In this document: positions 1 through 6,100 of the stretch, piece after piece
Layout of the letters: each line of letters begins with the position of its first letter
Position numbering within the stretch: position 1 is the stretch's first letter
Assembly (NCBI GenBank): GCA_005877705.1
Contig: VBNY01000178.1
Location: forward strand, 1 to 6,999
Source: Gammaproteobacteria bacterium
GTDB lineage: Bacteria; Pseudomonadota; Gammaproteobacteria; Steroidobacterales; Steroidobacteraceae
DNA length: 6,999 bases
Direction: 5' to 3'
The notes under the pieces: generated by a model
The model's input: the letters and a program-made list of their open reading frames with translations, nothing else
The model's database searches: none
What the model was told of the DNA's origin: nothing
Position numbers and translations under genes: made by a program

Positions 1-531
1 GAGCAGCAGCACCGTGGCATTGGTGGGGGCGACCTTCTCGATGGCGCGGCACAGACTGCGCATGGCGTCGCTCGCGCCGATGATGCCTTCGAGGGCCATC
101 GAGCCGGTGCGCTCGCGCAGGCGCCAATTCTCTTCCTCGAGCTCGCGGATGCGGAACGCTCGGCGCACGACGATGGACAGCACCCCCGCATCGAGCGGCT
201 TGTGGTAGAAGTCGGCGGCTCCGAGACCGACCGCCGCGACCGCCAGCTCGCGCGCGTCGTGCTCCGTCATCGCGATGATCTTGGTGTCGGGCGAGAGACT
301 GAGAATCTGACGGAGCAACTCCAGGCTCTGCGCGGCGACGGCCGGCTCGCGCGCCGCGCCCAGATCGAACAGCACCACGTCGGGCTCGATCCGGCGCACC
401 AGCACGAGCGCTTGCTCCGAGGTCTCGCTCACGGTGACATCGAGGTCGGAGAAGATCGTCTCGAGCTCACGCCGCACGGCGCGGTCGTTTCCCAGTATCA
501 GCAGCTTGCGCCGCTGCATTTCGGTGGCCAT
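1..531 (-). CDS. prsR: PrsR-type PEP-CTERM/exosortase response regulator, sigma-54 activator family (N-terminal 177 residues; runs off window start)
   Basis: I translated this from the reverse complement. Residues 1-125 form a receiver domain: probable phospho-acceptor D56 in VVLFDLG, conserved T89 in AMTEHD and K111 in YHKPLD. A linker helix follows (RIRELEEENWRLRER, 127-141), then the start of the AAA+ sigma-54 interaction domain (EGIIGASDAM, 148-157; AIEKVAPTNATVLLL, 163-177). The frame leaves the window just before the expected Walker A. The wording around DFYHKPLD, EGIIGAS and IEKVAPTNATVLLL matches the PEP-CTERM PrsR family, which works with the kinase PrsK and RpoN to switch on exosortase-linked genes. 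Oddly, the usual acidic pair (VEDD-like) reads LILGND at 11-16, so two pocket acids appear replaced by G14 and N15. The ATG overlaps the sugar-transferase stop (TGATG), with AAGGGGG seven bases upstream. Family call is strong; phosphorylation competence is doubtful. Confidence 0.88.
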   Translation of the reverse strand, partial: MATEMQRRKLLILGNDRAVRRELETIFSDLDVTVSETSEQALVLVRRIEPDVVLFDLGAAREPAVAAQSLELLRQILSLSPDTKIIAMTEHDARELAVAAVGLGAADFYHKPLDAGVLSIVVRRAFRIRELEEENWRLRERTGSMALEGIIGASDAMRSLCRAIEKVAPTNATVLLL

Positions 532-1934
532 CAGCGCGCCCCCTTGCCCATGAATACAACCTCCGCGGTCTGCACCAGAATCGCCAGATCGAACAGCAGG
601 CTGTTATTCTTGATGTAGTACAAATCGTACTGGAGCTTCTCGAACGCATCCTCCTCGGACGAGCCGTAGGGATAGCACAGCTGCGCCCAGCCGGTGATGC
701 CGGGCTTCACGCAGTGCCGCAGCACGTAGTACGGGATCTTCTCCGCGAGCTCCGTCACGAACTGCGGGCGCTCCGGGCGCGGGCCGACGAAGCTCATGTG
801 CCCGCGCAGCACGTTGAGGATCTGCGGCAGCTCGTCGATGCGCAGTTTCCGGATCACGGCGCCGACGCGCGTGACGCGCGGATCCGACTTCTGCGCCCAC
901 TGCGCCTGGCCGTCGCGCTCGGCGTCCGGGCACATGCTGCGGAATTTGAGCACCTCGAAGCTGCGGCCTCCGAGGCCCACGCGCGCCTGCCGATAGAATA
1001 TGGGCGCGCGCCAACCGTCTTCGAGCTTGATCGCGAGCGCCGTGAGCGTCATGACCGGGACGGACACCGCAACCGTCAACAAACTTGCGATCAAGTCGAG
1101 CAACCGGGCGGAAAACAACCGCAGCGGGTCGCGGCGGAAACCTTCGCCGAAAATCATCCAACTCGGATTCAATACATCGATACGCACCCGTCCCGTCTCG
1201 CGCTCCAGAAAGGTGAGCAGCTCGGTGACCTCGATGCCGGCGATGCGGCACTCGAGCAACTCCACGAGCGGGAAGCCGCGGCGCCGATCCTCCATCGCCA
1301 TGACGATTTCATGCACCTCGTATCGCTCGCACAGCTCGAGCAGGTCGGCGCCCGGCCCGAGCACCCGCTCGGTGGGGACGGCGACGGTCTCGTCATCGGG
1401 CTGCACGAAGCCCACGATTTCGAAGCCGCGCCGGTCCGAGCGGCGCCGCAGCCTCGAGATGGCGGTGGTGCGCTGCCCGACCCCGTACACGAGCACGCGA
1501 CGCTTGAAGAGGCTCTCGTTCACGATCCTCGCAAACATCACGCGCGACACCAAGGCGATGGTGAGCGCCAGCAATGAGGCGAGCCCGAGGACTCCGCGGC
1601 CGATCCACAGCGAGGGAACGACGTAGAACGCGGCCGCAGTGACGACCGTCGCCGCGGCGATCGCTGCGACGAGCCGCACGAACACGCCCGCCGTGCGCGC
1701 CCTCTGGCGCGAGCTGTAAAGACCGAAAGCCAGCAGGCTCAGCAGGACCGCGGCACTGAAAACCGTCGCGCAGGGCCAAAGCACATCCCTCGCGCTTTCG
1801 ACGGCAGTGGGGTACCAAGTCTCGAAGCGGATCCGGTAGGCCAGAAACAGCGTCCCGAAGAATGCGGCCGCCTCAACCGCCGCCAGCGCTGCAATCGACG
1901 CATGGACATACTGGCCAAACAGCCGGATGCGCAT
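531..1934 (-). CDS. Exosortase-associated sugar transferase (polyprenyl-phosphate glycosyl-1-phosphate transferase, bacterial sugar transferase family)
   Basis: A 467-residue inner-membrane enzyme that, by family, transfers a sugar-1-phosphate from a nucleotide sugar to undecaprenyl phosphate, the first step of repeat-unit assembly for exopolysaccharide. Hydrophobic membrane segments lie near residues 12-33, 51-72, 84-106 and 113-132. A Rossmann-like CoA-binding-type domain follows (VLVYGVGQRTTA, 147-158, to about 245). A further membrane segment at about 278-302 precedes the catalytic domain: RVGLGG (318-323), LKFRSM (329-334), DPRVTRVG (351-358), RKLRIDELPQ (362-371), GPRPERP (384-390) and PGITGWAQ (411-418). 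All expected motifs are intact, and the layout and length fit the sugar transferase that accompanies exosortase A loci. I chose the ATG at 1934 because family similarity begins at MRIRLFGQYV and GGAGG lies just upstream; an in-frame ATG at 2102 would add 56 residues that look non-coding. It is followed directly by prsR. Confidence 0.92.
   Translation of the reverse strand: MRIRLFGQYVHASIAALAAVEAAAFFGTLFLAYRIRFETWYPTAVESARDVLWPCATVFSAAVLLSLLAFGLYSSRQRARTAGVFVRLVAAIAAATVVTAAAFYVVPSLWIGRGVLGLASLLALTIALVSRVMFARIVNESLFKRRVLVYGVGQRTTAISRLRRRSDRRGFEIVGFVQPDDETVAVPTERVLGPGADLLELCERYEVHEIVMAMEDRRRGFPLVELLECRIAGIEVTELLTFLERETGRVRIDVLNPSWMIFGEGFRRDPLRLFSARLLDLIASLLTVAVSVPVMTLTALAIKLEDGWRAPIFYRQARVGLGGRSFEVLKFRSMCPDAERDGQAQWAQKSDPRVTRVGAVIRKLRIDELPQILNVLRGHMSFVGPRPERPQFVTELAEKIPYYVLRHCVKPGITGWAQLCYPYGSSEEDAFEKLQYDLYYIKNNSLLFDLAILVQTAEVVFMGKGAR
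539..545 (-). promoter_or_regulatory. Ribosome binding site of prsR inside the end of the sugar-transferase gene
   Basis: On the minus strand AAGGGGG lies seven bases before the ATG at 531, which overlaps the upstream TGA by one base. This fixes the prsR start and suggests translational coupling to the sugar transferase. Confidence 0.55.
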
Positions 1935-1937
1935 AGA

Positions 1938-1943
1938 CCTCCC
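1938..1943 (-). promoter_or_regulatory. Shine-Dalgarno site for the sugar transferase
   Basis: The minus strand reads GGGAGG, then TCT, then ATG at 1934. The motif is strong, though three bases of spacing is tighter than usual. It decides the start in favour of 1934 over the further upstream ATG at 2102. Confidence 0.6.
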
Positions 1944-1984
1944 GAGCAGGCGCCCCTCGAGTCGGTATGCGGGACGGCGCTGGA

Positions 1985-2004
1985 CTTTACAATACAGTGT
2001 AAAG
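1985..2004. promoter_or_regulatory. Perfect dyad CTTTACA-N6-TGTAAAG, likely operator
   Basis: Seven-base arms CTTTACA (1985-1991) and TGTAAAG (1998-2004) surround a 6-bp spacer. It sits about 50 to 70 bp upstream of the sugar-transferase start, a usual place for a dimeric regulator. The 20-bp symmetric site with a short AT-rich centre looks like a protein operator rather than a terminator hairpin. The binding protein is unknown; PrsR is one candidate by context only. Confidence 0.55.
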
Positions 2005-2021
2005 AATGTCGCGGTCGGCGC

Positions 2022-2037
2022 TGTGAAGACTTTCACA
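2022..2037. promoter_or_regulatory. CRP/Vfr-like dyad TGTGA-N6-TCACA
   Basis: The half-sites TGTGA (2022-2026) and TCACA (2033-2037) are exactly those of the CRP consensus with its six-base spacer; symmetry extends one base further inward (TGTGAA/TTCACA). Its centre is 35 bp from the centre of the neighbouring dyad. It lies about 88 bp upstream of the sugar-transferase ATG and about 136 bp upstream of the flavin-reductase ATG, so it could serve either direction. Binding by a CRP-family protein is inferred from the motif only. Confidence 0.5.
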
Positions 2038-2172
2038 ATTGCTCTAGACTTTAGTCCGGTGCCGACACTGTTGTCCCCATATGATTCGCGAACTTGCGGC
2101 ACGCGCCGCCCGAGCCGTGATCCGTCGATCCACGACCTTTGAACGGCAAGGGGCTTTTATCGGGGGCGGGCC

Positions 2173-3165
2173 ATGACGACTGACGCTCCTATCCAGACGC
2201 GCCAGTTCCGCAATGCGTTGGGCGCCTTTGCCACGGGCGTGACCATTGTCACGACCCGCAGCCGCGCGGGCGAGGACATCGGCCTCACGGCCAACAGCTT
2301 CAATTCGGTGTCTCTGGAGCCGCCGATGGTGCTCTGGAGCCTCGCCAAGAGCTCACAGAGCCTGCCGGCGTTCCTCGAGAGCGGCTATTTCGCCGTCCAC
2401 GTGCTCGCCTCCTCCCAGGAAGAACTGTCACTGACCTTCGCCACGCGGGGCGCCGACAAGTTTGCCGGGCTCGTGCTTGAGCGTGGCAAGGGGGAGATCC
2501 CGCTGCTGGGCGGCTGCTCGGCGCGATTCCAGTGCCGCACGGCCTTCAATTATGAGGGCGGCGACCACGTCATCTTCGTCGGCGAGGTGCAGGCGTTCGA
2601 CCACTTCAACCGGCCGCCGCTGGTGTTCCATAGCGGACGCTATGCCGTCACGGTGGAAAGGCCCGCGGAACCGGCCCCGCCCGCGGCGGACAATGCCGAG
2701 CCTGACAGCAGCTTCAGCCAGGACTTCCTCATCTATCTGCTCGGACGCGCCCACTTCCAGCTGTTTCTCGAGCTGCGCAGGGACCTCGAGCGCCATGGCC
2801 TCAGCGAGGCGCAATGGTTCGTGCTGAGCATCCTCGGCATCCGCGACAATCGCACGGTGGCGGAGCTCGACCGGCTGCTCTGGTACTCGGGGAACCGAGT
2901 CACGTACGAGCTGGTCGCGAGCCTCACGGCCGGCGGCTTTGCGCTGCTGCAGGGAAGTTACGACCCACATGCCTGCGTGACGCTCACGGAGGCCGGCCGG
3001 CGCATCGTCATCCAGCTCGTCGCCGTCGCCAAGGCCACCGAGTCACACGCGGAGCGCAATCTCGGGTTCGGGGAGACCCAACTGCTGAAGAGCGCGCTGC
3101 GCAGCATCATCCGGGAGACTGACCCGGGGCTGCCGACGCTGCTTTCCCCCACGCACCCGGAATAA
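2173..3165 (+). CDS. Flavin reductase with C-terminal MarR-like domain (C1-type reductase of a two-component flavin monooxygenase)
   Basis: This 330-residue protein has two parts. Residues 8-162 are a flavin reductase-like domain that would reduce FMN or FAD with NAD(P)H: ALGAFATGVTIVTTR (15-29), TANSFNSVSLEPP (39-51), GGDHVIFVGEV (129-139) and FHSGRY (152-157). After a proline/alanine-rich linker (163-180), residues about 183-316 form a MarR-like winged-helix region (LSEAQWFVLSIL, 210-221; AELDRLLWYSGNRVTYEL, 230-247; LTEAGRR, 271-277). The best-known protein with this order and size is the C1 reductase of p-hydroxyphenylacetate hydroxylase, in which the MarR-like part restrains the reductase until the aromatic ligand binds. 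I infer a similar ligand-controlled reductase here; the ligand is unknown. No oxygenase partner is visible in the window. The ATG at 2173 follows a G-rich run and opens directly into the family homology. Confidence 0.85.
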   Translation: MTTDAPIQTRQFRNALGAFATGVTIVTTRSRAGEDIGLTANSFNSVSLEPPMVLWSLAKSSQSLPAFLESGYFAVHVLASSQEELSLTFATRGADKFAGLVLERGKGEIPLLGGCSARFQCRTAFNYEGGDHVIFVGEVQAFDHFNRPPLVFHSGRYAVTVERPAEPAPPAADNAEPDSSFSQDFLIYLLGRAHFQLFLELRRDLERHGLSEAQWFVLSILGIRDNRTVAELDRLLWYSGNRVTYELVASLTAGGFALLQGSYDPHACVTLTEAGRRIVIQLVAVAKATESHAERNLGFGETQLLKSALRSIIRETDPGLPTLLSPTHPE

Positions 3166-3168
3166 AAT

Positions 3169-3189
3169 CGCCACGGTCAGCGCGTGGCG
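3169..3189 (+). terminator. GC-rich stem-loop just after the flavin-reductase stop
   Basis: Perfect seven-base arms CGCCACG (3169-3175) and CGTGGCG (3183-3189) enclose a 7-nt loop, starting four bases after the TAA. No T-run follows, so it is not a textbook intrinsic terminator. It may be a 3'-end stabilising hairpin or a partial barrier separating the reductase from the downstream genes. Confidence 0.35.
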
Positions 3190-3215
3190 CGGCAAGTTGC
3201 TGGTGGGGACTGCAA

Positions 3216-3227
3216 CCGTCTGGACGG
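3216..3227. promoter_or_regulatory. Short perfect dyad CCGTC-TG-GACGG ahead of the carrier-protein gene
   Basis: Five-base arms with a two-base centre lie 45 bp upstream of the carrier-protein ATG. Just before it, GTTGC (3196-3200) and GCAAC (3212-3216) form another inverted pair. The loop is too tight for a stable hairpin, so an operator is the more natural reading, but so short a dyad can occur by chance in GC-rich DNA. I see no clear -35/-10 pair in the 3166-3272 gap. Confidence 0.25.
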
Positions 3228-3272
3228 ATCACGCGTTTATTGCCTAGCTGGCGAATCTCCCATGGCACCCTA

Positions 3273-3524
3273 ATGACCGACCCGACGACACACAAGATCC
3301 GTCGCATCCTCAAGGAGCACGGCCGCCTCAGCAAGGACGCCGACACGCTGGCCGCGGAGGCCGACCTGTACGAGGCAGGGATGACCTCCCACGCAAGCGT
3401 CAACGTGATGCTCGCCCTCGAGGGCGAATTTGACATCGAATTTCCCGATCACATGCTCAAGCGCAGCGTGTTCGACAGCATCGCCTCCATCAGCGCGGCG
3501 GTCGGCGAGCTGCAGAGCGGCTGA
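3273..3524 (+). CDS. Phosphopantetheine acyl (probably aminoacyl-type) carrier protein
   Basis: An 83-residue acidic protein with the four-helix carrier-protein pattern. The attachment serine is read as S39 in YEAGMTSHASVNVML (33-47), where the usual D-S-L is T-S-H. The acidic recognition helix follows in LALEGEFDIEFPDHML (48-63). The string AG(L/M)TSHASVNVMLALE with FDIEFPDHML resembles, from memory, the small carrier proteins loaded with amino acids by stand-alone seryl-tRNA-synthetase-like ligases in Bradyrhizobium and relatives; carrier proteins also occur in exosortase A loci with an acyl-CoA ligase and a PLP decarboxylase. The function here is therefore to carry a thioester-linked acyl or aminoacyl group, partner unknown. 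I chose the ATG at 3273, where helix 1 starts (THKIRRILKEHG); an in-frame TTG at 3240 would add an unrelated 11 residues. The GH2 gene starts eight bases after its stop. Confidence 0.87.
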   Translation: MTDPTTHKIRRILKEHGRLSKDADTLAAEADLYEAGMTSHASVNVMLALEGEFDIEFPDHMLKRSVFDSIASISAAVGELQSG

Positions 3525-3532
3525 AGCCCTCG

Positions 3533-6100
3533 ATGCCGAGCCGCCTCAAGAGCCTCACCGGTCATCAGCGTCAGCCGCTGGCGGCCGGTTGGGAGCTGTG
3601 CTCTACCCCACCCGGCGCCTATGACCACCCGGATACGTTGCGGCGAGCGCCCGTAGCGTGGATCGCCGCCCGGGCGCCGTCTACCGCGGCCGAGTGCCTG
3701 CGCGCGGCGCAATTGTGGAGCCTGGACGGGCCGCCGCGCCGCTTCGATGCCGAGGACTGGTGGTATCGAGTCGACTTCGTCCGGCCGCAACAGCGCCCGC
3801 ACGAGCGCCTGGTGCTGGGATTCGACGGACTGGCGACGGTCGCGGACGTGTGGTTGAACGGCGAGCCGCTGCTCAGCAGCAGCAACATGTTCGTCGCCCA
3901 CGAGCGGCCCGTCGATGAGCGTCTGCGGGAGGCGAACGAGCTGGTGATTCGCTTCCACGGGCTCGATCGGCTGCTGCAGGCGAAGCGACCTCGGCCCAAG
4001 TGGCGCACGCCCATGGTGGAGAACCAACAGCTGCGCTGGTTCCGCACCACGCTGCTCGGCCGCACGCCCGGTTGGTCCCCGCCCGCCGCGGCCGTCGGAC
4101 CGTGGCGGCCGGTCTGGCTCGAAACACGGGCGCAGGTGTCGCTGGCTGAGCTGCGCATGCGCACGGGCGTGCGCGGCGATGCGGGGTGGCTCGAGGTCGA
4201 GTGCCGGGTCGTCGGCCTCGGCGGCGCCCAGATCGCGCGAGTCGACCTGAGTGTGGCTCGCGATGCGCACACCCAGGAGACTCAGCTGCACCCCGGGCGT
4301 GCTGCCGACCCCGACGGGGCTCACACCTATGCCGGCCGGCTCGAAATCCCCAAAGTCGTGTTGTGGTGGCCGCACACGCATGGCGAGCCGGCGCTGTACG
4401 ATGCTCGACTGACACTGCATCTGCAGGGCTCGAGCGAGGCGCTGGTCGCGGAGCTGGGCCACGTCGGCTTTCGAACCCTGGCGCTGCAGACCCGCGAGGG
4501 CGACTTCGCGCTGCATGTCAACGGCGTGCCGATCTTCTGCCGGGGAGCCTGCTGGACGCCGCTCGATCCAGTCGGCATGACCGCCTCCGGGGACGGGCTG
4601 CGCGCGGCGCTCGGGCAGGTGCGCTCGGCCGGGATGAACATGCTGCGCATCGGCGGCATGATGGTCTACGAGAGCGACGAGTTCCTCGACCTGTGCGATT
4701 CCAACGGCATCCTGCTGTGGCAGGACTTCATGTTCGCCAACATGAACTACCCGCAGGAGGACCGCGCCTTCGTGGCGTCCGTCGAGCAGGAGGCGCGCCA
4801 GCAGCTCGCGCGGCTGACCGGCCGCCCGTGTCTTGCCGTACTGTGCGGCAACAGCGAGGGCGAACAGCAAGCGGCGATGTGGGGAGCGCTGCGCGACAGC
4901 TGGGCGAGCGAGCTGTCTCACTCGCTGCTTGCAGAACTCGCGCAGCAGTGCTGTCCCGAGGTCCCCTATTGGCCCTCGAGCGCGCACGGCGGCTCTTTTC
5001 CGCACCAGGGCAATCAGGGCACAACGTCCTACTACGGAGTCGGCGCGTATCTGCGCCCCCTCGAAGATGCCCGCCGCGCCGAGATCCGCTTCGCGACCGA
5101 GTGTCTCGCGTTCGCCAACGTTCCGGAACAGCGCACGCTCGCGAAGCTTCCGGGCGGGCTGTCGGTCCGCAGCCATCAGCCGCTGTGGAAAACGCGTGCG
5201 CCGCGCGATCTCGGCGCGGGTTGGGACTTTGACGACGTGCGCGACCACTACCTGGCGCGACTGTTCGGCCTCGATCCCGTCAACTTGCGTTATGCCGAGC
5301 ACGAGCGCTATCTGACACTCAGCCGGGTCGTCTCCGGCGAGGTCATGGCCGCAGTGTTCGCTGAATGGCGCCGTGAGCGCTCGAGCTGCCGCGGCGGCCT
5401 GATATGGTTCTGGCGCGACTTGTGGTGCGGCGCCGGCTGGGGGGTCGTTGACGCGCTGGGCGCTCCGAAGGCCGCGTTCTACTACCTGCGCCGCGTGCTG
5501 CAACCCGTATCGGTTGCCATGAGCGACGAGGGAGGTAACGGCCTGTTCGTGCACATTGTCAACGAGCGTGCCGACTCCCTCGGCGCCAGCCTCGAGGTGG
5601 CCTTGTATCACGCGGGCGAGGTTGCGGTCGGCGTCGCCCGCCGCCCGCTCACGATCCCCGCCCGCGAGACCGTGGAGCTCCCCGCTGCCGAGCTGTTCGA
5701 CGACTTCCGCGACCTTTCCTACGCCTATCGGTTCGGCCCGCCGGCGCAGGATCTGGTCGTGGCGACGTTGCACGGCCCGGATGGCGGGGTCTTGAGCCGG
5801 GCTTTTCATTTCGTGCTCGGGCTGAGCGCCGCGAGAGAGCCGGACGTCGGCCTCACGGCGGTGGCCAGCACGCGCGCCGATTCCGACTTCGATGTGAAGA
5901 TTTCCACCCGCCGCTTCGCTCAGTCGGTGTGGATCGAGGCCGAGGGTTTCGTCGCCGACGACGCCTACTTTCACCTCGCGCCCGGCACTGACGCGACGGT
6001 GCGGCTGCGGCGGGTTCCGCTCGAGCCTGAGCGTGGCTTACGCGGCAGGGTGCACGCGCTCAACGCGCTCACGGCGGCGAAGATCGAAGGCCCGACATGA
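3533..6100 (+). CDS. Glycoside hydrolase family 2, beta-mannosidase-like
   Basis: An 855-residue protein with GH2 architecture. The N-terminal sugar-binding jelly roll covers about 15-200 (WWYRVDF, 76-82; GFDGLATVADVWLNG, 96-110). The immunoglobulin-like domain covers about 200-315 and ends in the mannosidase-style LWWPHTHGEPALYDARL (277-293). The TIM barrel runs from about 320 to 655: NGVPIFCRGACWTPLD (330-345), MNMLRIGG (368-375) and LLWQDFMFAN (394-403). Candidate acid/base is E442 in CGNSEGEQ (438-445) and candidate nucleophile E523 in FATECLAF (520-527). Beta-sandwich domains follow to the end. The fold and both acids suggest a retaining exo-beta-glycosidase, most like beta-mannosidases. 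The nucleophile is followed by C-L rather than the common F-G, so substrate specificity is uncertain. There is no signal peptide, implying a cytoplasmic site unless exported otherwise. It overlaps the next gene by ATGA. Confidence 0.9.
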   Translation: MPSRLKSLTGHQRQPLAAGWELCSTPPGAYDHPDTLRRAPVAWIAARAPSTAAECLRAAQLWSLDGPPRRFDAEDWWYRVDFVRPQQRPHERLVLGFDGLATVADVWLNGEPLLSSSNMFVAHERPVDERLREANELVIRFHGLDRLLQAKRPRPKWRTPMVENQQLRWFRTTLLGRTPGWSPPAAAVGPWRPVWLETRAQVSLAELRMRTGVRGDAGWLEVECRVVGLGGAQIARVDLSVARDAHTQETQLHPGRAADPDGAHTYAGRLEIPKVVLWWPHTHGEPALYDARLTLHLQGSSEALVAELGHVGFRTLALQTREGDFALHVNGVPIFCRGACWTPLDPVGMTASGDGLRAALGQVRSAGMNMLRIGGMMVYESDEFLDLCDSNGILLWQDFMFANMNYPQEDRAFVASVEQEARQQLARLTGRPCLAVLCGNSEGEQQAAMWGALRDSWASELSHSLLAELAQQCCPEVPYWPSSAHGGSFPHQGNQGTTSYYGVGAYLRPLEDARRAEIRFATECLAFANVPEQRTLAKLPGGLSVRSHQPLWKTRAPRDLGAGWDFDDVRDHYLARLFGLDPVNLRYAEHERYLTLSRVVSGEVMAAVFAEWRRERSSCRGGLIWFWRDLWCGAGWGVVDALGAPKAAFYYLRRVLQPVSVAMSDEGGNGLFVHIVNERADSLGASLEVALYHAGEVAVGVARRPLTIPARETVELPAAELFDDFRDLSYAYRFGPPAQDLVVATLHGPDGGVLSRAFHFVLGLSAAREPDVGLTAVASTRADSDFDVKISTRRFAQSVWIEAEGFVADDAYFHLAPGTDATVRLRRVPLEPERGLRGRVHALNALTAAKIEGPT
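6086..6090 (+). promoter_or_regulatory. Ribosome binding site of the alpha/beta hydrolase gene
   Basis: GAAGG lies six bases before the ATG at 6097, inside the last codons of the GH2 gene. With the ATGA overlap (6097-6100) it supports this start and tight translational coupling. Confidence 0.5.

Larger units (their letters stand above)
1983..2040 (+). repeat. Near direct repeats GACTTTACAAT and GACTTTCACAATT
   Basis: GACTTTACAAT at 1983-1993 recurs as GACTTTCACAATT at 2028-2040, differing by one inserted C, 45 bp apart. A third partial copy, GACTTTAGTC, starts at 2047 and is itself a small dyad (GACT-TT-AGTC, 2047-2056). Each long copy overlaps one of the two dyads, so these could be variant sites for one regulator. 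Confidence 0.45.
1935..2172. promoter_or_regulatory. Divergent intergenic control region between the exopolysaccharide arm and the flavin-reductase arm
   Basis: This 238-bp gap separates two diverging start codons and must hold promoters for at least the leftward genes. It is visibly more AT-rich at about 1983-2056 than the coding flanks. That core carries two perfect dyads (1985-2004 and 2022-2037) and three copies of GACTTT starting at 1983, 2028 and 2047. I searched both strands for GG-N10-GC sigma-54 elements and for good -35/-10 pairs and found no convincing match, so the transcription starts are not placed. Confidence 0.6.

Noticed and set aside
714..1577. Plus-strand open frame of 287 codons opposite the sugar transferase
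   Set aside because: Composition is dominated by Arg, Ala, His and Glu without motifs; the minus-strand frame holds all the sugar-transferase motifs.
1935..2102. N-terminal extension of the sugar transferase to an ATG at 2102
   Set aside because: The added 56 residues run through the AT-rich dyad region and do not resemble the family N-terminus; a Shine-Dalgarno sequence lies before the ATG at 1934.
2116..2135. Imperfect dyad and GATCC direct repeat near 2119-2131
   Set aside because: The arms need a one-base bulge and the repeat is only five bases; not distinguishable from chance.
3185..3200. Possible sigma-54 promoter TGGCGCG-N5-TTGC upstream of the carrier-protein gene
   Set aside because: The distance between the GG and GC elements is one base longer than the strict GG-N10-GC spacing, and it overlaps the 3169-3189 stem-loop; kept only as a near match.
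4186..5232. Plus-strand open frame of 348 codons in another frame of the GH2 gene
   Set aside because: Arg/Ala-rich shadow frame with no domain; GH2 motifs lie in the 3533 frame.
3449..5974. Open frame of about 841 codons on the minus strand opposite the GH2 gene
   Set aside because: Its translation is low-complexity, rich in Arg, Ala, Gln and His with no recognisable domain, as expected for an antisense frame in GC-rich DNA. The plus-strand frame has clear GH2 motifs throughout.
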